From Bordetella pertussis 18323 (lineage in GTDB: Bacteria; Pseudomonadota; Gammaproteobacteria; Burkholderiales; Burkholderiaceae_B), in contig NC_018518.1 in the NCBI RefSeq assembly GCF_000306945.1, positions 3,979,847 through 4,043,846 of the forward strand: DNA of 64,000 nt, read 5' to 3'. The first letter of the stretch is position 1, and every line of letters begins with the position of its first letter. This document shows, piece after piece, positions 19,658 through 28,900 of the stretch. Position numbers and translations under genes: made by a program. The notes below the pieces were generated by a model. The model made no database searches. It was not told where the DNA came from and saw nothing but the letters and a program-made list of their open reading frames with translations.

Positions 19658-20863
19658 CTAGAGGGCGTTGCCGCAGGCGTACCCCGACGCCCAGGCCCAC
19701 TGGAAGTTGTAGCCGCCCAGCCAGCCCGTCACGTCGACCGCCTCGCCGATGAAGTACAGCCCTGGCACGCCGCGCGCCTGCATGGACTTCTGGTCCAGGG
19801 CGCGCGTGTCGACGCCACCGCGCATCACTTCGGCCTTCTTGTAGCCGGCCGTGCCGCTGGGCACCAGGCGCCAGTCATGGATCAGCGCCGCCAGCGCCCG
19901 CAGCGTGCGGTCCGGCACGTCGGCCAGGCGCGCGGCGGCCAGGTCCGCGCCGACGGCGCGCCCGGCCACGTCCAGCCAGGTATCGGCCAGCCGCCGGGGC
20001 CACAGGCCGGCCAGCACGGTATGCAGCTGCTGCCGGTTGCCCGGCTTGGCGCCTATCAGTTCGGCGGCCAGGTCGCGGCCGGGCGCCAGGTCCAGCACGA
20101 TGGGCTCGCCCGGCTTCCAGTAGCTCGATATCTGCAGGATGGCGGGGCCGGACAGGCCCCGGTGGGTAAACAGCAGGTCTTCCAGGAACGCCGCGCGCCC
20201 CTTGCCCTGCCCGGTCGACAGCGTGACTTCCAGGGCGACGCCCGACAGCGCGGCGAACGGCTGCCATTGCGCGGGATCGAAGGTCAGCGGCACCAGGGCC
20301 GGCCGCGGCTCGACGACCTTCAGGCCGAACTGGCGCGCCACCTTGAGCGCGTAGTCGGTCGCGCCCAGTTGCGGGATCGCCATGCCGCCGGTGGCTACCA
20401 CGACCGCGCGCGCGTCGATCGCGCCGGTGCTGGTACGCAGCGTGAAGCCGCCGCCCTCGCGGCGGGCGATCTCGTCCACGCGGCACGGCATGCGCCAGGC
20501 CACCCCGCCCTGCCCGCACTCGGCGCGCAACACCTCGATGATGGTTTCGCTGCTGTCGTCGCAGAACAGTTGCCCGCGATGCTTTTCATGCCAATGCACC
20601 CGATGGCGGCGCAACAGGCCGAGGAAATCCTGCGGGGTGTAGCCGGCCAGCGCCGAGCGGCAGAAATGCGGGTTGTCGGACAGGAAATTGGCCGGGCCGG
20701 CGCCCAGGTTGGTGAAGTTGCAGCGCCCTCCGCCGGAGATGCGGATTTTCTCGGCCAGCTTGGCGGCATGATCGATCAGCACCATGCGCAGGCCGCGCTG
20801 GCCCGCCACGGCGGCGCACATCATGCCGGCGGCCCCGGCGCCGATGACGGCGACATCGAACAT
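19658..20863 (-). CDS. NAD(P)/FAD-dependent oxidoreductase, HI0933/BaiN family
   Basis: The 401-residue flavoprotein has an N-terminal FAD-binding Rossmann motif (VAVIGAGAAGMM), the family signature ISGGGRCNFTN, a second glycine motif (VVATGGMAIPQLGATDY) and a C-terminal GLYFIGEAVDVTGWLGGYNFQWAWASG. The start at 20863 (MFDVAVIG) follows a GAGGGAG ribosome site; an upstream ATG at 20890 would put that site inside the gene. The substrate is unknown. The TAG stop (19658-19660) is part of the CTAG next to IS481 copy 2, so the coding sequence is intact. Confidence 0.92.
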   Translation of the reverse strand: MFDVAVIGAGAAGMMCAAVAGQRGLRMVLIDHAAKLAEKIRISGGGRCNFTNLGAGPANFLSDNPHFCRSALAGYTPQDFLGLLRRHRVHWHEKHRGQLFCDDSSETIIEVLRAECGQGGVAWRMPCRVDEIARREGGGFTLRTSTGAIDARAVVVATGGMAIPQLGATDYALKVARQFGLKVVEPRPALVPLTFDPAQWQPFAALSGVALEVTLSTGQGKGRAAFLEDLLFTHRGLSGPAILQISSYWKPGEPIVLDLAPGRDLAAELIGAKPGNRQQLHTVLAGLWPRRLADTWLDVAGRAVGADLAAARLADVPDRTLRALAALIHDWRLVPSGTAGYKKAEVMRGGVDTRALDQKSMQARGVPGLYFIGEAVDVTGWLGGYNFQWAWASGYACGNAL

Positions 20864-20938
20864 CGAAACGGGATACTCCCTCGAAGACAACGCCGCGCCG
20901 GGCCGCCCCCTCGGGCGGCGCGGCGCGGCGCGTCGGAT

Positions 20939-23209
20939 TTACTGCTCGCCGGCGTCCTTCAGGCAGTCGACGTAATAGCGCTTGGCGCCATCGGGGCCCT
21001 CTTCGTCGGCCAGGCCGTGGATGTAGGTCTCGAAGCCGGGGAAGCGCTCGTTGAACTCGCGCGCGAACTGCAGGTATTGCACGATGGTCCGGTTGAAGCG
21101 CTCGCCCGGGATCAGCAGCGGAATGCCCGGCGGGTACGGCGTGAGCAGCACGCCGGTCACGCGGCCTTCGAGCTGGTCGATCTCGACGCGCTCGACTTCG
21201 CGGTGCGCCATGCGGGCGAAGGCGTCCGAGGGCTTGAGCGCCGGCACCATGTCGCTCAGGTACATCTCGGTGGTCAGGCGCGCCACGTCGCGTTCGCGAT
21301 AGGCCTCGTGGATCTGCTGGCATAGGTCGCGCAGGCCCATGCGCTCGTAGCGGCGGTGACCGCGGCAGAACTCGGGCAGGATGCGCCACAGGGGCTGGTT
21401 GCGGTCGTAGTCGTCCTTGAACTGCTGCAGCGCGGTCAGCAGGGTGTTCCAGCGGCCCTTGGTGATACCGATGGTGAACAGGATGAAGAACGAATACAGG
21501 CCGGTCTTCTCCACCACGACGCCGTGCTCGGCCAGGTACTTCGACACCAGCGCGGCCGGTATGCCGCTTTCGCCGAAGCTGCCCGACATGTCCAGGCCCG
21601 GGGTGATGATGGTGGCCTTGATCGGGTCGAGCATGTTGAAGCCCGGCGCCAGGTCGCCAAAGCCGTGCCAGTGGTCGCCCGACTCCAGCACCCAGTCGTC
21701 GCGATGGCCGATGCCCTCGGGCGCGAGGCGGTTGGGGCCCCACACCTTGAACCACCAGTCGTCCTTGCCGAACTCGGAGGCCACCTTGCGCATGGCGCGG
21801 CGAAAGTCCATGGCCTCGCGGATGCTTTCCTCGACCAGGGCGGTGCCGCCCGGCGGCTCCATCATGGCGGCGGCCACGTCGCACGACGCGATGATCGCGT
21901 ACTGCGGCGAGGTCGACGTATGCATCAGGTAGGCCTCGTTGAAGAGGTTGCGGTCCAGCTTGCGGCTCTCGGACTCCTGCACGATGATCTGCGAGGCCTG
22001 CGAGATGCCGGCCAGCAGCTTGTGCGTGGAGTGCGTGGCGAACACCATGGCGTCCTGGCTGCGCGGGCGGTCCGGGCCGATCGCGTGCATGTCGCGGTAG
22101 TACTCGTGGAAGGCCGCGTGCGGCAGCCAGGCCTCGTCGAAATGCAGCGTGTCGACGTAGGTGCCCAGCTTTTCCTTGATCATCTCGACGTTGTAGATGA
22201 CGCCGTCATAGGTGCTCTGCGTCAGCGTGAGGATGCGCGGCTTCTTGTTCAGCGCCTCGCGCGCGAACGGGTTGGCCTCGATCTTGCGGCGGATGTTTTC
22301 CGGGTCGAATTCGTCGAGCGGGATCGGTCCGATGATGCCCAGGTGGTTGCGCGTGGGGCGCAGGAACACCGGGATCGCGCCGGTCATGGTGATGGCGTGC
22401 AGGATCGACTTGTGGCAGTTGCGGTCCACCACCACCACGTCGCCGGCGGCCACGTTGGCATGCCAGACGACCTTGTTCGACGTCGAGGTGCCGTTGGTGA
22501 CGAAGAAGCAGTGGTCGGCATGGAAAATGCGCGCGGCATTCAGCTCGGACTCGGCCACCGGGCCGGTGTGGTCCAGCAGCTGGCCCAGCTCGTCGACCGC
22601 GTTGCAGACGTCGGCGCGCAGCATGTTCTCGCCGAAGAACTGGTGGAACATCTGGCCCACCGGGCTCTTGAGGAACGCCACGCCGCCCGAGTGCCCCGGG
22701 CAGTGCCAGGAATACGAACCGTCCTGGGCATATTTGACCAGCTCGCGGAAGAACGGCGGCGGCAGGCCGTCCACGTAGCTGCGCGCTTCGCGGATGATGT
22801 GGCGCGCCACGAACTCCGGCGTGTCCTCGAACATGTGGATGAAGCCGTGCAGCTCGCGCAGGATGTCGTTCGGGATGTGTTCCGACGTGCGCGTCTCGCC
22901 GTACAGGTAGATGGGGATGTCGGCGTTGCGGAAACGCAGCTCGCCGATGAACGTGCGCAGGTTCTTGATCGCGCCCGCCACGTCTTCCGGAGAATCGACG
23001 TCGAACTCCTCATCGTCGATCGACAGGATGAAGGCGCTGGCGCGGCTTTGCTGCTGGGCAAACGAGCTCAGGTCGCCGTAGCTGGTCACCCCGATGACCT
23101 CCACGCCCTCGGCCTCGATCGCCGAAGCCAGCGCGCGAATGCCCAACCCCGAGGCGTTCTCGGAGCGATAGTCTTCGTCGATGATGAAAATGGGGAAGCG
23201 GAATTTCAT
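20939..23209 (-). CDS. Orn/Lys/Arg decarboxylase, PLP-dependent
   Basis: The 756-residue protein has the three-part layout of the bacterial fold-I basic amino-acid decarboxylases: an N-terminal receiver-like wing domain (about 1-130), the PLP core (about 145-590) and a C-terminal domain. The PLP lysine lies in THSTHKLLAGISQAS and the core shows FFVTNGTSTSNKVV and LHFDEAWLPHA. The start at 23209 has an AGGAG site 7 bases upstream. It would make cadaverine, putrescine or agmatine; specificity between Lys, Orn and Arg cannot be decided here. It lies about 75 bases upstream of the flavoprotein gene on the same strand. Confidence 0.92.
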   Translation of the reverse strand: MKFRFPIFIIDEDYRSENASGLGIRALASAIEAEGVEVIGVTSYGDLSSFAQQQSRASAFILSIDDEEFDVDSPEDVAGAIKNLRTFIGELRFRNADIPIYLYGETRTSEHIPNDILRELHGFIHMFEDTPEFVARHIIREARSYVDGLPPPFFRELVKYAQDGSYSWHCPGHSGGVAFLKSPVGQMFHQFFGENMLRADVCNAVDELGQLLDHTGPVAESELNAARIFHADHCFFVTNGTSTSNKVVWHANVAAGDVVVVDRNCHKSILHAITMTGAIPVFLRPTRNHLGIIGPIPLDEFDPENIRRKIEANPFAREALNKKPRILTLTQSTYDGVIYNVEMIKEKLGTYVDTLHFDEAWLPHAAFHEYYRDMHAIGPDRPRSQDAMVFATHSTHKLLAGISQASQIIVQESESRKLDRNLFNEAYLMHTSTSPQYAIIASCDVAAAMMEPPGGTALVEESIREAMDFRRAMRKVASEFGKDDWWFKVWGPNRLAPEGIGHRDDWVLESGDHWHGFGDLAPGFNMLDPIKATIITPGLDMSGSFGESGIPAALVSKYLAEHGVVVEKTGLYSFFILFTIGITKGRWNTLLTALQQFKDDYDRNQPLWRILPEFCRGHRRYERMGLRDLCQQIHEAYRERDVARLTTEMYLSDMVPALKPSDAFARMAHREVERVEIDQLEGRVTGVLLTPYPPGIPLLIPGERFNRTIVQYLQFAREFNERFPGFETYIHGLADEEGPDGAKRYYVDCLKDAGEQ

Positions 23210-23363
23210 GCGGGCGCTCCTGGGCGGGCAAGGCAAAACGGACGCGAGTGTACTGCCAGACGGGGTCGGGCTGGTGACAAAAAAGCAACCGGCCCGACGA
23301 GCGGGCCGACCTCGGGGAATTGTAGGACGGATTGAAAGCGGGTGCGCCCGCCGGCGCGCGGCG

Positions 23364-23813
23364 TCAGCGAATGATGTCGGGCCGGCGCGCCGCGACGGCC
23401 TGCTCGTAGCGGCCGAAAAACGGCCGCAGGTCTTCCTGCGGGCCGGCGTCGATGCGGCGCTCGACCTTGGCGATGGCGCACAGGCAGACGTCGAACTCGG
23501 GCTCGCCGGTCACCAGCACCACCGGATCGTCATCGTCGCAGACCTCGTACAGCCCGCCGTGGCGACGCCGCGCCACCTCGTACAGGTAGGCGGCCGCCCC
23601 CACCCGTTGCACCGGGTCCAGCGCCAGGGCGCCCAGGTGGGCCTGTTCGAGCACGGCGTCGAGCGCGGCGATGCTGGCCGGCGAGTAGTCCAGCCCCGCC
23701 CCGGCGGGGACGGCGGCCACGAAATCGCGCGCCGCCGCGGCGACCCGTTCAACGAAGGCGTCCTGCGCCTCCTGGTCGTACTGCTGCGTGTCTTTCCTGC
23801 GGAAACCGAACAT
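23364..23813 (-). CDS. Conserved hypothetical protein
   Basis: The 149-residue soluble protein begins MFGFRRKDTQQYDQEAQDAFVERV and includes an acidic segment YEVCDDDDPVVLV. I do not recognise a family. No signal peptide, membrane span or catalytic motif is apparent. Codon use is typical of the chromosome (strong third-position GC), supporting it as a real gene. It is in the same direction as, and 155 bases upstream of, the decarboxylase. Confidence 0.7.
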   Translation of the reverse strand: MFGFRRKDTQQYDQEAQDAFVERVAAAARDFVAAVPAGAGLDYSPASIAALDAVLEQAHLGALALDPVQRVGAAAYLYEVARRRHGGLYEVCDDDDPVVLVTGEPEFDVCLCAIAKVERRIDAGPQEDLRPFFGRYEQAVAARRPDIIR

Positions 23814-23913
23814 CTGGGGCTCCTGCGCCGCGAAACAGCCGCGCTTTTCACGTATCTTCATTATATTTGGCGCAACCCTGCCGCCACCCTGCGCGTACGC
23901 TGCGGAGCCAGAC

Positions 23914-24434
23914 GTGAATCTTTCCACCATACGCCCTTTGACGCCCGAGGATGCTGCAGAATTTTTCAACGCGTTCGCCTGGCCGCCCTGCGCGAGGCGC
24001 CCGAAGCCTTCGGGTCCAGTTACGAAGAAGAAAGCGTTGACACAATCGCGCAATGGCGCGCCCGCCTTGCCCCGCGCGAGGGTTACGTGCTGCTGGGCGC
24101 CTTCGTGGACGGCGCCCTGGCCGGGGTCGGCGGCGTGGCGCGCGGGCACACAATGAAACAACGTCACAAGGCTGAAATCTGGGGTATTTACGTTGTACCC
24201 GCGCAACGCCGCGGCGGCCTGGCGCGCCAATTGACCGAGGCGCTGCTGGCACGGGTGGCCCGGATGACCGGGGTACGCCACGTGCTGCTGAGCGTGGGCG
24301 CCGACAACGGCGCCGCGCACGCGCTGTACGCCAGCCTGGGCTTCGCCGAGTATGGCCGCGAGCCCGACGCGATGCTGGTGGGCGGCCGCCTGCTGGCCAA
24401 TATTCTCATGATCCGCCCGCTGGCCGCGCGCTGA
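23914..24434 (+). pseudogene. GNAT-family N-acetyltransferase, frameshifted
   Basis: A GTG-initiated N-terminus (NLSTIRPLTPEDAAEFF) and the rest of a GNAT protein are in different frames. The rest reads QRVRLAALREAPEAFGSSYEEE and continues to the acetyl-CoA loop VVPAQRRGGLARQLTEALL and the C-terminal ALYASLGFAEYGRE. The break is at a run of five T (23962-23966). One more T would join them as EFFQRVRLAALREAPEAFGS, a normal GNAT sequence. The gene is therefore inactivated or phase-variable unless there is a sequencing error. Its acceptor substrate is unknown. Confidence 0.78.
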
Positions 24435-24462
24435 GGGCCGGTCCCGGACTGGAGCCGACACC

Positions 24463-24882
24463 ATGCAGGCACAGGTACTGATCAATATCGACGTTCCCGA
24501 CGCGGCGCGGGCCGCGCTGTTCTACGAACGCGCCTTCGGCCTGCGTCCGCAGCGCCGGCTGGGGCCGCAGGCCATCGAGATGGCGGGCGCCGCCGTGCCC
24601 ATCTACCTGCTGGAGAAGGCAACCGGCTCGCAGGCGGCCACGGGCACGAGCCAGGGGCGCGACTACGCGCGCCACTGGACGCCGGTGCACCTGGATTTCG
24701 TGGTGGACGATTGCGACAGGGCGGTCGCCACGGCGGTGGCCGCCGGCGCTATGCTGGAAGATCCGCCGCACAGCCACGCCTGGGGCCGCATCGCGCATCT
24801 GTCCGACCCCTACGGCAACGGCGTGTGCATCCTGCAGTTCCTGGGCGAGGGCTACGACGCCCTCGCCGCCGCGGCGCCCTGA
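24463..24882 (+). CDS. VOC-family (glyoxalase/bleomycin-resistance-like) protein
   Basis: The 139-residue protein has the paired beta-alpha-beta-beta-beta modules of the vicinal-oxygen-chelate fold, beginning VLINIDVPDAARAALFYERAFGL and ending LSDPYGNGVCILQFLGEGY with a metal-ligand-type Glu. Potential ligands His (about 68, VHLDFVV) and Glu are present. The reaction is unknown. It is followed after 27 bases by a second VOC gene. Confidence 0.87.
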   Translation: MQAQVLINIDVPDAARAALFYERAFGLRPQRRLGPQAIEMAGAAVPIYLLEKATGSQAATGTSQGRDYARHWTPVHLDFVVDDCDRAVATAVAAGAMLEDPPHSHAWGRIAHLSDPYGNGVCILQFLGEGYDALAAAAP

Positions 24883-24909
24883 ACGCGCCGCGCCGAACCG
24901 GAGACCGCC

Positions 24910-25332
24910 ATGCCAGCCCCAGCCACCGTCGCCTCACCCGTCGTGACCTGCTTGCGCTACCGCAACGCCAGCGCCGCCATCGAATGGCTGGTGCACGCGT
25001 TCGGGTTCGAGGCGCAACGCATCGTGCCCGGCCCGGCCGATACCATCGTGCATGCCCAGCTGACGCTGGGCAGCGGCATGATCATGCTGGCGTCGGTGAC
25101 GGACACACCGTTTTCCCGCTACATGAAGCAGCCCGACGAGGTCGGCGGCGTGGAGACGCAAAGCGTGTACCTGGTGGTGGCCGACCCCGACCAGGCCTAC
25201 CGGGACGCGCAGGCCGCGGGCGCCGAGATACTGATCGATATTGCCGACGCCGATTACGGCGGCCGCGGCTTTTCGTGCCGCGACCCGGAGGGGCATATCT
25301 GGAGCGTCGGCTCGTACGACCCCTGGCAATAG
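24910..25332 (+). CDS. VOC-family protein, PhnB/YdeM-like
   Basis: The 140-residue VOC-fold protein begins PVVTCLRYRNASAAIEWLVHAFGFEAQR and ends GGRGFSCRDPEGHIWSVGSYDPW, typical of uncharacterised glyoxalase-like proteins. It is more divergent from its upstream neighbour than a recent duplicate would be. It probably shares a transcript with that gene. Function unknown. Confidence 0.85.
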   Translation: MPAPATVASPVVTCLRYRNASAAIEWLVHAFGFEAQRIVPGPADTIVHAQLTLGSGMIMLASVTDTPFSRYMKQPDEVGGVETQSVYLVVADPDQAYRDAQAAGAEILIDIADADYGGRGFSCRDPEGHIWSVGSYDPWQ

Positions 25333-25339
25333 CCGCCGC

Positions 25340-25903
25340 TCAGGTGCGCGGCAGGGTGACGCCGCGCTGGCCCTGGTACTTGCCGCCGCGGTCGCGATAC
25401 GAGGTCTCGCACACCTCGTCGCTTTCGAGGAACAGCATCTGGGCGCAGCCCTCGCCGGCGTAGACCTTGGCCGGCAGCGGCGTGGTGTTGGAGAACTCCA
25501 GCGTGACGTGGCCTTCCCATTCGGGTTCGAGCGGCGTGACGTTGACGATGATGCCGCAACGCGCGTAGGTGCTCTTGCCCAGGCAGATCGTCAGCACGCT
25601 GCGCGGGATGCGGAAGTACTCGACCGTGCGCGCCAGCGCGAACGAGTTGGGCGGGATGATGCAGACATCGCCCTTGAAGTCGACGAACGACTTCTCGTCG
25701 AACTGCTTGGGATCGACGATGGTGGAATTGATGTTGGTGAAGATCTTGAATTCGTCCGCGCAGCGCACGTCGTAGCCGTAGCTGCTGGTGCCGTAGCTGA
25801 CGATGCGGTTGCCGCCCGCGGTGCGGACCTGGCCCGGCTCGAAGGGTTCGATCATGCCGGCTTCGGCCGCGCGGCGGATCCAGCGGTCGCTTTTGATGCT
25901 CAT
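25340..25903 (-). CDS. dcd: dCTP deaminase
   Basis: The 187-residue enzyme converts dCTP to dUTP in thymidylate synthesis. The family features are present: [11 protein letters not shown] start, [64 protein letters not shown] with the catalytic Glu, and [11 protein letters not shown]. Full length. It converges with the VOC gene and lies immediately downstream of the tamA-tamB pair, on the same strand. Confidence 0.97.
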   Translation of the reverse strand: MSIKSDRWIRRAAEAGMIEPFEPGQVRTAGGNRIVSYGTSSYGYDVRCADEFKIFTNINSTIVDPKQFDEKSFVDFKGDVCIIPPNSFALARTVEYFRIPRSVLTICLGKSTYARCGIIVNVTPLEPEWEGHVTLEFSNTTPLPAKVYAGEGCAQMLFLESDEVCETSYRDRGGKYQGQRGVTLPRT

Positions 25904-25963
25904 GGTTGGGCGCCTCGATTGAATGAAGGGTATTCTACCCGCCGCCGGCCGCCGCCTTGGCGC

Positions 25964-28900
25964 TCAGTCATCCAGCAAGATCCGATATACCAGCGCGATT
26001 CCGTTGACCGAGCCGGCCTTCAGGTCCAGCGACAGGCCGCGCGCCAGGCGGTAGCTGGCGCGCCCGACCGTTTCGCTGCCGGCCAGCGCCTGCTCGACGC
26101 TGAGCGTGATACCGTTGGCGAAGCGCTTGCTGGCCACCAGGAACTGCGTCGCCAGGTCGGCGTCGCTGTCGCGGTTGACGCCGGCGGCCACGGTGCGGTC
26201 GGGCAGCAGGCTGCCGGAGCTGCCGATCGCGCCGGACCGCACACTGACGTCGTCCAGGCCGAACTGCTTGTAGAACGGCTGCCCGCCGCCCAGCAGCGCC
26301 GTGCCGACCGACAGCAGCAGCGCCGTGTCGCCGCCGCTGGCGTCCGGGCCGCGGCCCAGCACCAGCCACGACAGCTTCTCGACGTCGCTGACATCCGGAT
26401 AGGACACCAGGTCGATGCGCGGCCGCTGCGCCGTGCCGGCCACCCGCACGCCCGCCTCGACCTGTTCGCCGGTGCGCAAGGCCTCGATGTCGAGCAGCGG
26501 GTTGTCCAGCCGGCCCTGGAAGGTCAGCGTGCCGCGCCGCAGGCGCAGCTTCTGGCCGTAGGCCTCGATGCCCCCGCCGCGCGTGCGCAGCGCGCCATAG
26601 CCGGTCAGCCTTCCCTCCTGAAGGCGGATCTGGATCGAGCCCAGCAGGCCGGCATCCAGGCCCATGCCGGTGATGTAGAAGCGCGGCCCCATGTCGACCT
26701 TGAGGTTCATGTCGATCTGCAGCGGCGGACCGTCGCCTTGGGCGTTCTTCTGGCCGGCCCGCACCACCTTGACGTCGTCGTCCAGGGTCGGCACGCCCTG
26801 CAGGATCTCCAGGCTGACCCAGCCGGCGTCGGCGGTGATGTCGCCATTGATGGAGATGCGCGGCAGCGCGGCATCCAGCGTCACCACGCCGGACACCATG
26901 CCGTAGCGGTCCGAGCGCTGCAGCGCCGGGAAGCGATGCAGTTGCAGCCGCACCTGGCCGCGCGCGGCCGACAGCTCCCATTGGCCGGTGGCCTCCAGGT
27001 AGCCGCCCTTGGCGTCGGGATTGGTGCTGACCCACTCGCGCGTGCGCCATTCGGCCGGCATGACGCGCAGCGAGGCCGGAAAACGCAGGGAATCCAGGAT
27101 GACGCGATCGTCCTGCAGGCGCGCGCGCAGCATGCCGTCGATCAGCCGCACGCCGTCGTCGATGCGCACCACGCGCAGCTTGTCGCCGTTGACCGTGCCG
27201 CTGGCGTTCCATTTGCCGTCGAGCGAGCCCTGCGCGCGCACATTGGCCTTGAGCATGCCGCCGACCTCCAGCGTGTCGCCGACGAACAGACCCAGCCAGG
27301 CCAGGTCGGTCACGTCGGCATCGAGGGCGACGCGGATCGGCTGGCGCGGGTCCAGCGCCAGGCCGCCCAGCGTGGCGCTGGCGGTGCCGTTGATGGCGCC
27401 CATCCTGGCGGTCGCCATGTCCAGCCGCGCGTCGAGGCGGCTGGCCTGCCCGCCGGTGGGCGTGGCGTTGGCCTCGAGCACCAGCGTGCGCAGGCCCAGC
27501 GGGATCGGCGGATCGCCCGGAATGCGCAGGTCGCCGTCGCGCCGCGCCACCCGGACCTTGCCGGCCAGCGCGCCGGCGAATTTGAGGTCCCACGAGGCGT
27601 CGAGCGAAATGCGGCGCTGCGCCGCCGGCACCGGGGCGTTGACCGGACTGCCGCTGTCGCGCTCGGCGCGCGCCACGGCCTCGGGATCCAGCGCCACCAG
27701 TATCTGGCGCACCATGGCCGCGGTGATCACCAGCGCGTCGGCGCGGCCCGCGGTTTCCCAGCGCCCGGCGCCGCCGCGCGAGGCGGCATGCGCCAGCGCG
27801 ACGCGCTGCTTGTCGGGGAAGGTCAGCGCCAGGGTGGTGGCGCCGACCTGCCACTGCCATTGCGGGGCAAGCGCCTCGGGCACGTAGGCCAGCGTGACGG
27901 GACGCTCGAGGGCCAGCGCGAAGCCGGCGCTGTCGGCCGTCAGGCGCGATACCGAGCCGCGCCAGCCGGCGGCGGCGCCCTCGGCGGCCGGCCCCGCCCC
28001 CCAGCCGCCGCTGAACTCCAGCTGCGCCTGCGCACGCGCGCGGCCCAGCACGCGCGCGCGGGCGTCGGCCGGCGTATAGGCGGCCTCGATGCGGCCGCGA
28101 TGACGGGCCAGGGCGCCATCGAGCGCGGCCTTGACGCTGGCCGCGCCCGGAATGCCGGGCCAGAACGCGTCCAGGCGCGGCGCCTGCGCGTCCAGCTTGA
28201 GCGCGCCGGCGCGTTCGTCCAGCTTGCCCTGGGCGCGCACCCGGTTCGGGCCCAGTTGCAGGTCGACGTCGAGCTGGTCGACCCACAGCCCGCCCGGCAG
28301 CGCGTGCGGCTGCGCCGGCGCGGCCGTGGCGAAAGCCCCCGGGGGATCGCCCAGCGCGCTCACGCTGGCGGCGACCTTGCCGGCCAGGGGGTGGCGGTTC
28401 CAGCTGCTGCCCTTGGTCACGTCCAGCGTCAGCGTGGCGCGGTGCAGGCTGCTGAGATCGTCGACTTCGGCGTCCAGGCCGCCGCGCGCGCTCAGCATCG
28501 CCGGCGGGATGGCCTCGCCGGCCAGGCGCTGCAGGTCCAGCCGCTCGGCCTCGAACGTGGCGACGACGCGGTCGCGGCCGGGCTGGCCGGGCTGCGGCTG
28601 CCAATCCAGCGTGGCGGCCAGGCTGGACTTGTCCTCCCGCGTCAGTTTCAGGCTGGCCGTGCGCAGCGGAAAGGGCGCCTGCGGCAACAGGCCGGCGCGC
28701 GCCTCCAGGGCCAGCCCCTGGCCGGCGCCGGTCAGTTCGGCCTCCAGCTGTTCGAGCGTGCCCTGCGCCTGGACCTGCAGCGCGAGGCCGCACGGGTCGG
28801 CCGGCTCGTCCGGCTTTTCCCCGGCGTCGTCCTTGCCCTTGTCCTTGCCCTTGTCCTTGGCGGCCTTGTCCTTGGCCGTTTTGTCCCTGGCGTCGAGCAG

